DNA of 64,000 nt from Locusta migratoria (GCA_026315105.1 CM048746.1:145000730-145064729), one strand, 5' to 3'. Shown: positions 1 through 9,934, counted from the first letter of the stretch. Translations and numbers: made by a program. Notes: generated from the sequence alone by a model not told the origin.

Positions 1-604
1 GGCCACAAATAAGTTATCGAAAGAGAACCACGATAATAGTGACGATATGAGCAGTATTGAAGTTTATTATTGAAGCCATTTTAGGCAGTGAGGAGCTGTG
101 AAATGAGGCGGGAGCACGATGAAGTGTAAGGAAATCAACGCAAGTGGGAGCTCGAGAGAGTAGAAGAAAATTCAGGTCCAATATGTCGCAACGAATCTGG
201 TGAGCACCTATGCATTAGGTTTGGCACCACTCCATCTAGAAATGTAGGAAGGTAAAAATGTCACGACAAAATGAAGTATCCACATCATCAATGATAGGGA
301 GGCTGGCGAGCAGGCAGATAAACTTGTTGCAGCTAGAGTTAATGTGCACAAACGTGGCGATGTATTCGCTTGCAATAAAGGTTTGCTTACTGTCCGGCAG
401 GACGCTGCAGTAAATGTTACGGCCGACGCAACAGTTGGCACACTAGCGTCAAACCAAAGTGACAGCGGAAAAGCAGTATGCAGCACTGAAACCGCGATGA
501 CGCTAGGGCTTAGTGATTATGAACAACAAGTGACTGGATTAGCAAAGAGTAGGGAGTATGAGAAAACGTATAGTTTGAGGCTGCCAGGAAGTTCCACAGT
601 TTAA
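1..604 (+). other. Unassigned region, possible decayed gag
   Basis: No clear domain is visible. A modest open frame at 344-604 precedes the protease-like segment and could be leftover gag sequence of the same element, but no zinc knuckle or other gag motif is seen. Confidence 0.2.
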
Positions 605-882
605 GTGGGAGTCAGCCTGAGTTTGGCGATGTATTTATAGAACAATTTAATAATGATTTGCAGCTTGAACCACCAAGCGATATTATAATAAAAACTTTGT
701 GTTTTGATATCTTTGAGCAAATTGAAGATTTATTGCCTGAGACTAACCTTAGGAAAGAGCCAAACGTAAAGGTGCAACCGATAATTGAGGTAAAAATTAA
801 TCATTCAGCTGTTGACTACCTTTTAACTTCTGGAAACGACGTATTTTGCATTTTATTCAAAATATGTTCAAATGTTTGTTAA
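605..882 (+). pseudogene. Degraded retroelement gag-pol fragment with aspartyl-protease-like segment
   Basis: The open frame has no intact start; it reads through from about 575. Around 780-850 it reads VQPIIEVKINHSAV followed by YLLTSGNDVFCI. This has the layout of an LTR-retrotransposon protease (hydrophobic strand, then the flap-side LLDTGS-type loop), but the catalytic DTG is replaced by TSG, so it could not be active. The preceding frame at 344-604 (about 86 codons) may be the gag part in another frame. The fragment is cut off by a SINE at about 855. Identification rests on one short motif; chance similarity is possible. Confidence 0.35.
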
Positions 883-1016
883 GCTTAAAGGACTTAACTA
901 TGGGGTCATCAGTCCCTAAACTTACAAACTACTTATGAACTACCTACAACTAAGGACGGCACAAATATCCATGTCCAAGGGGGGATTCGAACCCCCGACC
1001 GTAGTGGCCGTGCAGA
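855..1016 (-). mobile_element. tRNA-derived SINE (family A), 5'-truncated head
   Basis: The reverse complement reads as the family A SINE: B-box-like GGTTCGAATCC head, a GTTTGTAAGTTTAGGGACTG core and a CTTAACAAACATTTGAACAT 3' end. The tRNA head is cut at the Tc1 junction near 1016. It separates the protease-like fragment from the Tc1 fragment. Confidence 0.85.
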
Positions 1017-1635
1017 CGCACATTTGCCATCGTCGTTCTGGCGTATCACCAGGAGAGATGGTATGGGGTGCCATTGGTTGCACGTCTCGGTCACCTCTTG
1101 TTCGCATTGACGGCACTATGAACAGTGGCCGTTACATTTTAGAAGTGTTAAGACCCGTTGCTCTACCCTTCATTCGAACCATGAGATTCACTACATTTCA
1201 GCAGGATAATGCACGACTGCATGTTGCAGGTCCCTTACGGGCCTTTCCGGATACGGAAAATGTTCGAATGCTGCCCTGGCTAGCATATTATCCAGATCTT
1301 TCACCAATTAAAACGTCTGGTCAATGGTGGCCGAGAAAATGCCTCGTTACAATACGCCAGTCATTTACCTTGATGAACTGAGGTATCGTGTTTAAGCTGC
1401 TTGAGCGTCTGTACTTGTACATCCCATCCAAGTTCTGTTTCACTCAATGCCGAAGCGTATCAAGGCCGTTATTACGGCCAGAGGTGGTTGATCTGGGAAC
1501 TAATTTCTCAGGATGATTGCACCCAAATTGCTTGAAAATACAATCACATGTTAGTTCTAGTGTATTTGTCCAATGAATACTCGTTTATCATTTTCATTTC
1601 TTCTTGTTGTAGCAATTTTAATGGCCAGTAGTACA
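1017..1635 (+). pseudogene. Tc1-like transposase 3' fragment with right terminal repeat
   Basis: The translation to about 1381 contains VWGAIG, GTMNSGRYI, FQQDNARLH (second catalytic Asp) and YYPDLSPI, the C-terminal part of a Tc1-family DDE transposase that acts on element ends in the nucleus. The third catalytic position follows SPI; one base is missing there (about 1308-1314), so the Glu codon and the frame are lost. The right end TGTAGCAATTTTAATGGCCA near 1608-1628 matches the right terminal repeat of the copy at 8683-9934. The N-terminal DNA-binding half is absent. This is a dead fragment of the same family as the copy 8 kb downstream. Confidence 0.85.
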
Positions 1636-1649
1636 GTATAAAGGTTGTT

Positions 1650-1728
1650 AGTTGAACCCTCAGCCGGGCACTTTAATGTGATGTGCAGAGTATTCCATGT
1701 AGACTTACATGTAGATGTAGATCCTATG
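1650..1728 (+). mobile_element. LINE 3' tail (GTAGAT-tailed family)
   Basis: GAACCCTCAGCCGGGCACTT followed by CATGTAGATGTAGAT matches the 3' end of the LINE at 32300-32962, which also ends in GATGTAGAT repeats. Only the tail survives. Confidence 0.6.
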
Positions 1729-1729
1729 A

Positions 1730-1945
1730 CGTATATATTCTACGATGTCGTCATGTTTAAAAAATGGAGTTTGAACAGGAAGTGCAACATTGCATTTTAT
1801 CAGAATATAAAATACACAGCTTTAAGAGAATCAAAGCAGTCCATAATATAACTTGTGTATTTTATATTTTTGACTAAGTGCAATGTTGCAGTTTCTGTTT
1901 ACCCTCCATTTCTTAAAAACATGACCAGACTGTGGAATATATACG
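1730..1945. repeat. Foldback/MITE-like inverted repeat
   Basis: The left arm starts CGTATATATTC and the right arm ends GAATATATACG. The arms (about 1730-1828 and 1848-1945) are imperfect reverse complements over most of their length, including TTTAAAAAATGGAG / CTCCATTTCTTAAAA and TGCAACATTGCA / TGCAATGTTGCA. There is no coding capacity. It lies directly after a LINE tail. Confidence 0.7.
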
Positions 1946-2100
1946 ACAAGATGATGGTGGCATAGCTCATCGAAACCGGTCGTCAATCAACTATCTAATC
2001 ATACTGGGATCTTGAAAGTTTTTCCTTTTGGAGATAATATATAATTTTCTTCGCAGACAACACACAGAACTTCATTTCTTAGTTCACGAGGGTATCTATA
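1946..2100. other. Spacer with degenerate hammerhead-like motif
   Basis: Around 1950-1985 the plus strand reads GATGATGG, a possible short stem, then CGAAACCGGTCGTC. This resembles the GAAACCGG end of the hammerhead-like motifs elsewhere in the window, but CTGANGA is not intact. Nothing else is recognised. Confidence 0.3.
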
Positions 2101-3460
2101 ATTTTCAACATCCCTCTCTACTGCAACATATCGAATACTTCGATGTTACCCACTTCCTCTTTTCGTAGTTCATTATATACTTTTTTATGTTTTAGCTCTA
2201 GTTAAATCCTCCGTTGTACTGAAAGCATGTGTAAGAATATTTTCTTTTATTATTGTAGTCTGTGTCTTTTCATCGTCTTGATTTCTTACTCCATACGCTA
2301 TTTTACTCCCAGCGTGGCCGAATAACTACACTACGTCTATCAGTCCGGTAAATTTTGTCGGAGTTCTTTAATATGTAGCTTTAAGAAACTTCCGTAATTT
2401 GCTCTACGTTCACTTTTTACTCCATATTCCGTTTCTTACAGTCAGAAAGTATTGAGCTTTTGGTGACTTCGACAGTGGATACTGTCATAATAATTTTAAC
2501 ATTCATATCTTTTCAAATTCTTTTTTAGATGCGTTGGTTGGGAAGAAGATAGCTGTTACGTCTGCCAGATGAAAAAAAGTAACCTGAATGATCGTCTCCA
2601 GTTTCTCCAAGTTATTTTACAAATTACGAATAAGAGATTGGGGAAGGTGATACTCGTGTTGAAGAGGACGTTGTTTCAAATTCCTCTGCCTCCCCAGATA
2701 TGGTTTTCGGTGATTTTCTTCAATGCAATACGGATCATCGGGAGCGGCACGAACATTTCCTTCCACTTTCATCCTCAATCGAGGCTAGTGCTGCGTTTCG
2801 CATGGCGCCGTCGTCGGCGGAGCACCAGGCACAAATCTTCCCTCCTTCCGAAGGAATGCCGTCAATCTCTTCTGTCTTTCTTTATCGCAAGTCTTTCAGA
2901 CCTCTGTCAGACTTGCACCCTATGAATGGATCCCCTCCGTCTTCCAAATCGAATCCATTTGTTCCTACACAGCGTCAGCAGACTGTTGCTCTACGTAGTA
3001 GCAGGAATCTTTTTTCAATTCTCTCCTCTCCTCTCCATCGTTCATTCAGTAGTGGAATTCATTTGACATATTTGATCTTGACGATCTCATGCCTGTAAAT
3101 TCACCAATAGTTAATTTAATATCGGTTCACTCTCGAATCTGTCGTTTCTATAAATTTTTTATTCTCGATTTTGTCAACATATTTGTTTCCAGTATTTCTC
3201 TTAGGTTCCTATTATTTCGATATTTCTCAATGAGTGTCTTCCTGCTGTATTGCGATTCTTTCTGCCACAGTTTTTCCTTTCTTTTTATCATCAATCGATT
3301 GAACTTCTTCTTTTGTCACCACAATTACTTTGTTGTTCTTTTCTACAACGTCTGTTAATATTTTGTCTGCAAAAGTATTTTATACATCTGGTTAAGATGA
3401 ACCCATTCATCCTCGTCCGAATGATCTATTGTAATCTGCACTGTCGTAGGACATTAAAAT
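2100..3460 (-). pseudogene. Decayed antisense coding-like region, family not recognised
   Basis: Plus-strand frames here (2569-2925, 2700-3098, 3089-3358) look like shadows. The minus strand gives short stretches with coding-like composition, notably about 40 codons at 3360-3232 rich in Lys, Glu, Asp and Val (for example VVTKEEVQSID), and an acidic stretch HSDEDEWVHLNQMYKI near 3440-3390 in another frame. It is broken by stops and frameshifts. It may be the N-terminal part of a LINE or an LTR element, but no diagnostic motif is visible. Confidence 0.3.
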
Positions 3461-3478
3461 TGCTCACTGATTCATTAT

Positions 3479-3682
3479 CGCCGCGGTGGAGTGGCCGAGC
3501 GTTCTAAGGCGATACGCTGAGGAGTGCGCGGTTGCTCTGCGTCGGGGATTCGAGTCCTCCCTCGGGCATCTGTGTTTGTGTTGTCTTTACCATGAGTTAC
3601 ATTAATTTATGTAGTTTGTAAGACTAGGGACTGACGACCAACATAGTTAAGTCACTTAGATCTGCTAACATTTGATCTGAAT
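3479..3682 (+). mobile_element. tRNA-derived SINE (family B)
   Basis: The head CCGCGGTGGAGTGGCCGAGC has a long variable region and a diverged B box GGATTCGAGTCC. It is followed by GGGCATCTGTGTTTGTGTTG, GTTTGTAAGACTAGGGACTG and an ACATTTGATCTGAA 3' end. It is full length but diverged. Confidence 0.85.
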
Positions 3683-5230
3683 TTAACATCCCACTTCATA
3701 GTATGTCCATTCTTCCTGTCTTTTTCCACAGACATCGGCCTACTTGTTATTATTACTGAATTGTGATGTTTGAAAATTCACATTCAGTTCATATTCGGAT
3801 CACTTTGTACGCTCTGGCGATTAAGTGATATACCTGCACTGAAGCGGACACTCTTTCCCGCGCGAAATTAGATTCAATTCAGGATTTAGGAATTTTTTTT
3901 TAATCTTTAAGAGTGTTTTATGAAGACTGTTTAAAAGTACAATGAATAGTACCTCATCAGCTGTAATTGTCAATTTTAATGAATGCATGCGGTATGCCTG
4001 ATACGGTTCCAATATGTCTAAAAATATTTTAGGTTTCAATGACCTTTCTTGAGTTACCATTGTGGTGTTTATAAGTGAAATACAGAATTATCAAACGAAG
4101 ACGATAAACTCCACGCGAAGTTTGTTTCCATTGTTTGTTAAAGCTGTAATTGAGCTTCATTGAAATTAACATGATACATTCAATTTTTAAAAGAAAATAT
4201 TAATAGTAAGTCTCTGTCATTTCATGTAAATAATACAATTCTTTACTGTTTATTTGCTAATATTTTTATGATTCGCTTCATTTAAAAGTTACAATTTTAA
4301 ATAAATGCCATACTATGGAATCGAGAATGAATCGCCCATGGAGATATCGAATCCAGTGCAAGTGCAGTCACTTTACTTTGCTGTCATGGGGAACAAATTG
4401 ACTAGAATACAAGCTGTGAGCACAATTTTAGAGCCGTATCTCTCAGAATCTTTACAACAGTTATAAGGACACCCTTGACGTATTGTACTACCCTAAGCAA
4501 AATTATTCCGAACTGAATACTCGAGAAGTAAGGTAGTTGAAAGTGTGAGAGGTTACGCCATAAAGTCTAATATCTGATTTTAGTAATATCGTCTCACCAT
4601 GATGTAATTTAGCTGGTAGTTTTCTGTACTTTCTAGCCACTTCCAATGACGAAAATAAAATGAAATATTGTATCACCCTCAAGAACATGGTCATATTACT
4701 TACAATGTAAGCGTTATGACTGGTTGTTAATTGTTATAGGAGTTCGCGATATGAACTGACACCAAGTGGGTCTCAGTTGTAAAGGATGTATGAATAGTGG
4801 TATCCGTACCAAATTTACTCCCATTTAACGACACAAAGTGAAATACAATACATTATCCAAAGATTCTAGCACCTATATTTGTTGCGATTTGAAAGGTTGT
4901 TAGGAGTTAAATTGGGGATAACTTTAAGATTGAAAAATCTGTGAACGTGGACGAATTGTTCGAACTGTTTTTAAATTTATGGAAATTCTGTCAGAGGTGG
5001 TACGTTGCTGCCCATAGAATGATCATTACGCAGTGGCAGTAACGGTGAGATCAGTTAAGTGTTAGCTACGAAGCAGGTTAGTAGTAGCAACAGTGCACTT
5101 CAGATGCTGCTATAAAGCAGTGATCTTACACAAAGCGGAAAGTATACAACTTTTGTGAAATTAATTATTATTTGACATACAGAAAATAAGGATAACGGAA
5201 TGTAACCACATTTAACGAGCCTTAAATAAT
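3683..5230. other. AT-rich region with no recognised feature
   Basis: Short frames only, no TE motif or RNA gene recognised. AT-rich throughout. Confidence 0.5.
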
Positions 5231-5269
5231 GTGGATATTTTGCACTTCATTTTTAACTATGGGGCGAAT

Positions 5270-5897
5270 GTTTGCTTTGACTCTGTAGACACAGACATTG
5301 GCACGGGATTTGCGGAGATAGGTAATTATTGTATAATTTTCCAAAGAGTTACACCACAAAGATTTAATTTTTCAAATGATACAATTTTTTTTTCTATAGT
5401 GTATTGGATTCGTTTAAACCAGCTGTGTCCTTATCAATTTAAACTACATTCCTATCACTGTTAGTTTGGGAGCTAAAACCCTTCAAAGTTCCGGGGGCGG
5501 AGGCTGCGATAGCGTACGTGACTGACTGAGTGTCTATCCCCTGGGGCACGGCTCACTGTCTCATGACCACCAGCCAGTCAGCAACGCTGTCGTAGCCTCC
5601 GCCCCCTAAACTTGGAAGGGTTGTAGCTCCCAAACAGTGATAAGAATGTAGTTTAAATTGATTTGGACGCAGCTGGTTTCAACGAATCCAATGCACGATA
5701 GAAAAAACTATTGTTCCGTTAAAAAAATTATATCTTTGTGGTGTAACTCTTTGGAAAATGATACAATAATCTATGTTCATAGCTCCGCAGAAAGTGTGAC
5801 ATTTCTTGTGTTGACCTACCGCATTAAAATTTCCCGTCACCTATTATTTTATAAGTTACAGAGGCAAACGCACTTAGTGAAACACCCTGTATAGTTA
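5270..5897. repeat. Large foldback element with roughly 200 bp arms
   Basis: The left arm (about 5290-5515) and right arm (about 5585-5810) are imperfect reverse complements, including CCAAAGAGTTACACCACAAA, the GGGGGCGGAGGCT block and AATTTAAACTACATTC. The central loop is about 5515-5585. The right terminus, read on the minus strand, is ACAGGGTGTTTCACTAAGTG; nearly the same terminus occurs on the plus strand at 55588-55640, so this is a dispersed family. No protein is encoded. Confidence 0.75.
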
Positions 5898-6224
5898 CAG
5901 AATACGATAATATAGTTTTTTCCGCATTGTTATCGAAAATATTAATGAAAGTTATTATAGCCAACTAACTTTTTCAAGTTAGAACGAGTAGTTCAACTTA
6001 AAAGTCTGAAACTTTTCAAAATATGTATTCTCATTTCAGTTGAAAAGTAACTAATGTTTTGCCTTACAATTATACATTACAATTCCCATAACCGGAATTT
6101 TCACAAACTCGGCCAACCTTCGGTCCACATTAGACCGAGTTTTCGGAACTCTACTGTAATGACAACATTAACGGGTTGCAAATTCTTTAAACTCAATTAC
6201 TTGACTTGATTTAAATGTGGATTT
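5898..6224. other. Unassigned AT-rich spacer
   Basis: No coding or repeat structure recognised. Confidence 0.4.
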
Positions 6225-6438
6225 AGGAAAGCTGCAAGTGAATCCTCTGGGTGCCTTGGTCAGATGGAGGGAATATTTTGAAGAGTTGCTCAATGTAAGT
6301 GAAACGTTTAAAATATGTCAGATTTTGAGGAACAGTGGGAAAGGAATGATGATGAAAACAGAATCGCATTTGAGGAAGTGGAGAGAATGGTAAACCGAGT
6401 GTAATAAAGCGGCTGGGGTAGGTGAAATTGAGTCGTAA

Positions 6439-7543
6439 GCAGAATGAAACTTTCACTCTGCAGCGGAGTGTGCGCTGATATGAAACTTCATGGCAGATTA
6501 AAATTGTGTGCCGGAACCGGGACTCGAACCTGGGACCTTTGCCTTTCGCGGGCAAGCGCTCTACCACTGAGCTACCCCGACACGACTCACGATGCCGCCT
6601 CACAACTCCACTTCCGCCAGTACCTCGCCTTCGTCGGGTAGCTCAGTGGTAGAGAGCTTGCCCGCGAAAGGCAAAGGTCCCAGCTTCGAGTCCCGGTTCT
6701 GCCACACAATTTTAATCTGCCAGGAAGTTTCATATCAGCGCACACTCCGCTGCAGAGTGAACGTTTCATTCTGGAAACATCCCTTAGGCTGTGGCTAAGC
6801 CATGTCTCCACCATATTCTTTCTTCCAGGAGTGCTAGTCTTGCAAGTTTCGCAGGAGAGCCGGCCGCGGTGGCCGAGGTGACTGAGGCGCTCCAGTCACG
6901 GTCAGCACGGCCACTACGGTCGGGGGTTCGAATCCCCCCTCGGGCATGGATATTTGTGCCGTCCTAGTTAGTAAGTAGTTCATAAGTAGTTTGTAAGTTT
7001 AGGGACTGATGACCCTGTAGTTAGTCCCATAAGCTTAACAAGCATTTGATTTTTGATTTCGCAGGAGAGCTTCTCTGAAGTTTGGAAAGTAGGAGGCGAG
7101 GTACTGGCGGATGTGGAGTTGTGAGGCGGCATCGTGAGTCGTGTCGGGGTAGCTCAGTGGTTGAGCGCTTGCCCGCGAAAGGCAAAGGTCCCAGGTTCGA
7201 GTCCCGGTTCCGGCACACAATTTTAATCTGCCAGGAAGTTTCATATCAGCGCACACTCCACTGCAGAGTGAAAGTTTCATTCTGCAAACATCCCTTAGGC
7301 TGTGGCTAAGCCATGTCTCCACCATATCCTTTCTTCCAGGAGTGCTAGTCTTGCAAGTTTCGCAGGAGAGCTTCTGTGAAGTTTGGAAAGTAGGAGGCGA
7401 ATTAATGGCGGAAGTGTAGTTGTGAGGTGGCATCGTGAGTCGTGTCGAGGTAGCTTAGTGGTAGAGCGCTTGCCCGCGAAAGGCAAAGGTACCAGGTTCG
7501 AGTCCCGGTTCTGGCATACCATTTTAATCTGCCAGGAAGTTTC
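6439..7543. mobile_element. tRNA-like tandem/inverted insertion with 12 bp target duplication
   Basis: This insert is flanked by ATTGAGTCGTAA at 6427-6438 and 7544-7555. It contains tRNA-like heads at about 6633-6705 (+), 7143-7216 (+), 7441-7516 (+) and one on the minus strand at about 6510-6590. Each has an A box (TAGCTCAGTGG-like) and a B box (GGTTCGAGTCC). The plus-strand units repeat every roughly 300 bp once the nested SINE is discounted. Each unit carries CTGCAGAGTGAAAGTTTCAT and AAGCCATGTCTCCACCATAT blocks. The first unit is inverted, so it begins head to head. It interrupts a LINE frame cleanly. Confidence 0.75.
6860..7056 (+). mobile_element. tRNA-derived SINE (family A) nested in the tRNA-like insert
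   Basis: A full-length copy: GGCCGCGGTGGCCGAGGTGA head, GGGGGTTCGAATCCCCCC B-box region, GTTTGTAAGTTTAGGGACTG core, and 3' end TTAACAAGCATTTGA. The target duplication TTTCGCAGGAGAG (about 6847-6859 and 7058-7070) lies in the 300 bp repeat unit, which dates the SINE as the later arrival. Confidence 0.92.
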
Positions 7544-7950
7544 ATTGAGTCGTAACTCATAAAATACGGTGGACTATGAGGTCTCAGATGGCTACACAGG
7601 ACTCTAAAAATGGCGTGGGAGTCGGGAGAGGTTCTGTCTGACTGGACGAAAGGAAAAATAACACAAATTTTCGAGCGTGGAAACAGAAAATATGGTAACA
7701 ACTATAGACTATAGCTTTATGTAGCGTCGTGAACAAAAGAATTTCAGGCGTTGCTGAAAGATGAGTGCGAGTATTAATTGAAGACAAGTTGGATAGGGAT
7801 CAGTGTGGTTGTAGGCATATTAGACCCTGTCAAGAATAGATCTTTAGCTTATGGCAGATGATGGTGACGTGCTATGAGTGGGAAAAACGAAATGAAACTT
7901 TAAAAGGATAAAAATGCCGCTCTAGGTAGCCAAATTAAAATTATTTAACC

Positions 7951-7984
7951 CGGTTTCGGCAATAGCTCCGATTGCCTTCATCAG
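7951..7984 (-). ncRNA. Candidate hammerhead ribozyme core (foldback, left arm)
   Basis: CTGATGA (7978-7984 on minus), A, stem GGCAAT with ATTGCC (6 bp), GAAA (7954-7957), then CCGGG. All invariant core bases are present. Stem III would be very short (CCGG is self-complementary), so cleavage might need a dimer. Activity is inferred only. Confidence 0.55.
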
Positions 7985-8132
7985 AAATTATAAATTGAAC
8001 AAGTCAATAATAAAAGTTACAACTCACCTGTAAAACTTACGTCACAACACAAAATTTAAAACCCTTTTTGTGACGTAAGCTCTACAGCTAAATAGTAACT
8101 TTTATTATGTGACTTGTTTTAATTTGTAATTT

Positions 8133-8168
8133 CTGATGAAGGCAATCATAGTTATTGCCGAAACCAGG
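8133..8168 (+). ncRNA. Candidate hammerhead ribozyme core (foldback, right arm)
   Basis: CTGATGA (8133-8139), A, GGCAAT with ATTGCC (6 bp), GAAA (8160-8163), then CCAGG. Same design as the left arm with a one-base change at CCGG. Activity is inferred only. Confidence 0.5.
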
Positions 8169-8373
8169 TTAAATAATTTTAAATTTCCGACCGGGGGCAG
8201 CATTTTTTTCTTTGACGTTATAACGATCACCGAAAATAGCAGCTATGTTGAAAATTTTTAAATGGAACTTTGTATTATAGATCTTATAAAGGCTTATGAC
8301 CGTCTACCTAGGAGTAAGCAACCGTGAGTCCTACAAATGAAATAGAAGGCAAACTTTTGCAGGCAATTAAAGA

Positions 8374-8556
8374 AAAAGGAAGTTCAAATGTTTGTAAATC
8401 TATCGGACCAAACTGTGTGGTCATCAGTCAGACAGGTAAACTAACCTACGGACAACACAGAGAACTATGGCCCAGGGAGGACTCGACCCTCCGACGGCGA
8501 GCAACCTCGCGCTCCGCTTCGAGGACCCTGAGACCGCTCGGCTACTCCAAGGCGGT
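8374..8556 (-). mobile_element. tRNA-derived SINE (family B), minus strand
   Basis: The reverse complement has a family B head (GAGTAGCCGAGCGGTCTCAG), a diverged B box and an ACAAACATTTGAACTTCC end. The target duplication GGCAATTAAAGA lies at 8362-8373 and 8557-8568, inside the LINE reverse transcriptase frame. Confidence 0.9.
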
Positions 8557-8682
8557 GGCAATTAAAGATCTTCACGTAGATAGGCAGGTAGCAGTTATAG
8601 TTGGTAAATTGAGTTCATGGTTCACGACAGTTTTAGGGGTGTGACAAGGCTGTAAGCAATCACCACTGTTGTTGTTACAAAC

Positions 8683-9934
8683 TCCTGGCCATTAAAACTG
8701 CTACACCACGAAGGTGACGTGCTACAGACGCGAAATTTAACCGACAGGAAGAAGATGCTGTGATATACAAATGATTCTCATACGCAAACAGCAGTTGAGA
8801 GGCGTTGCCTGGTGAAACGTTGTTGTGATGCCTCGTGTACGGAGGAAAAATGCGTACCATCACATTTCCGACTCTGATAAAGATCGGATTGTAGCCAATC
8901 GCGATTGCGGTTTATCGTATCGCGACATTGCTGCTCGCGTTGGTCGCGATCCAATGACTGTTAGCAGAGTACGGAATCGCCGTGATGGATCCCAACTGGC
9001 TCGTGTCACTAGCAGACGACAGGCATCTTATCCGCATGGCTGTAATGGATCGTGTAGACACGTCTCGATCCCTAAAAGATGGGGACGTTTCCAAGACAAC
9101 AACCATCTGCACGAATAGTTCGACGACGTTTCCAGCAGAATGGACTGTCAGCTGGGATACCATGGCTGCGGTTACCCCTAAAGCTGCATCACAGACAGGA
9201 GCGCCTGCGAAGGTGTACGCAACGACGAACCTGGGTGCACGAATCTCGAAATGTCATTTTTTCGGATGAATCCAGGTTCGGTTTACAGCATCATGATGGT
9301 CGCATCCGTGTTTGGCGACATTGCGGTGAATGCACAATGGAAGCGTGTATTCCTCATCGGCATACTGGCGTATACTGGCGTATACTGCGTATATACCGGC
9401 GTGATGGTATACGGCGCCATTGGTTACACCTCTCTTTCAGCTCTTGTTCGCACTGGCGGCACTATGTACAGTGGCCGTTACATTTCAGAAGTGTTACGAT
9501 CTGTGGCTCTACCCTTCATTCGATCCCTGAGATATACATTTCAGAAGGATAATGCACGACCGCATTTTGCAGGTCCCTTACGGGCCCTTCTGGATACGGA
9601 AAATGTTCGAATGCTGCCATGGCTAGGGCATTCTCCAGATCTCTCACCAATTAAAACGTCTGATCATTGGTGGCCGTGCAAATGGCTCGTCATTATACGC
9701 CAGTCTCTTGATGAACAGTACTATCGTGTTGAACCTGCATGGGCATCTGTACCTGTACACGTCATCCAAGCTCTGTTTGACTCAATGCCCAGGCGTATCA
9801 CGGGCGTTATTACGGCCAGAGATAGTTGTTCTGGGTAAAAATTGCATGAAATTGTCAGTTCTAGTATATTTGTGCAATGAATACCTGTTTATCACCTGTA
9901 TTTCGTCTTAGTGTAGCAATTTTTAATGGCCAGT
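8683..9934 (+). pseudogene. Tc1-like transposon, transposase frameshifted
   Basis: The termini are TGGCCATTAAAACTGCTACA at the left (8686-8705) and the inverted TGTAGCAATTTTTAATGGCC at the right. The transposase starts at ATG 8828 and shows a paired-type HTH (ISDSDKDRIVANRDCGLSYR, DIAARVGRDPMTVSRV) to about 9000. Later frames give FSDESRFGLQHHDG (first catalytic Asp, 9240-9290), FQKDNARPHF (second Asp position) and HSPDLSPI. At the third position (9649-9655) one base is missing, which removes the Glu codon and shifts frame. Several other frameshifts are present. It is a cut-and-paste DNA transposon relic of about 1.25 kb, inserted at the 3' side of the LINE. Confidence 0.9.

Larger units (their letters stand above)
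7910..8209. mobile_element. 300 bp foldback element with hammerhead-like core in each arm
   Basis: The outer ends AAAAATGCCGC and GGCAGCATTTTT are reverse complements, and so are most of the two arms (about 7910-8045 and 8070-8209). The left arm on the minus strand holds CTGATGA (7978-7984), stem GGCAAT/ATTGCC and GAAA (7954-7957). The right arm on the plus strand holds CTGATGA (8133-8139), GGCAAT (8141-8146)/ATTGCC (8154-8159) and GAAA (8160-8163). This is the conserved core of a hammerhead ribozyme. There is no coding capacity. It sits inside an RTE-like LINE. Confidence 0.7.
6225..8682 (+). pseudogene. RTE-like LINE reverse transcriptase, split by three insertions
   Basis: LINE pieces lie at 6225-6438, 7544-7909, 8210-8373 and 8569-8682. 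In order they read RWREYFEELLN and NKAAGVGEIES, then IKYGGL, then WTKGKITQIF and GNRKYGNNYR (RT fingers), then IDLIKAYDRLPR (motif A, first catalytic Asp) and finally a GVRQGCKQSPLL-type motif B near 8635-8670 with frame damage. Reverse transcriptase would copy element RNA at the target site. The frame is broken by point changes, by the insertions at 6439-7543, 7910-8209 and 8374-8556, and by a Tc1 element at its 3' side. It is non-functional. Confidence 0.75.

Noticed and set aside
2569..3098. Overlapping plus-strand open frames (118 and 132 codons)
   Set aside because: Composition is low complexity and no domain is visible; the minus strand looks more coding-like. Treated as shadows.
6510..7516. 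tRNA genes
   Set aside because: The heads have A and B boxes but the best anticodon loop lacks U33 and the units are repeated in a mobile insert; they are tRNA-derived repeats.
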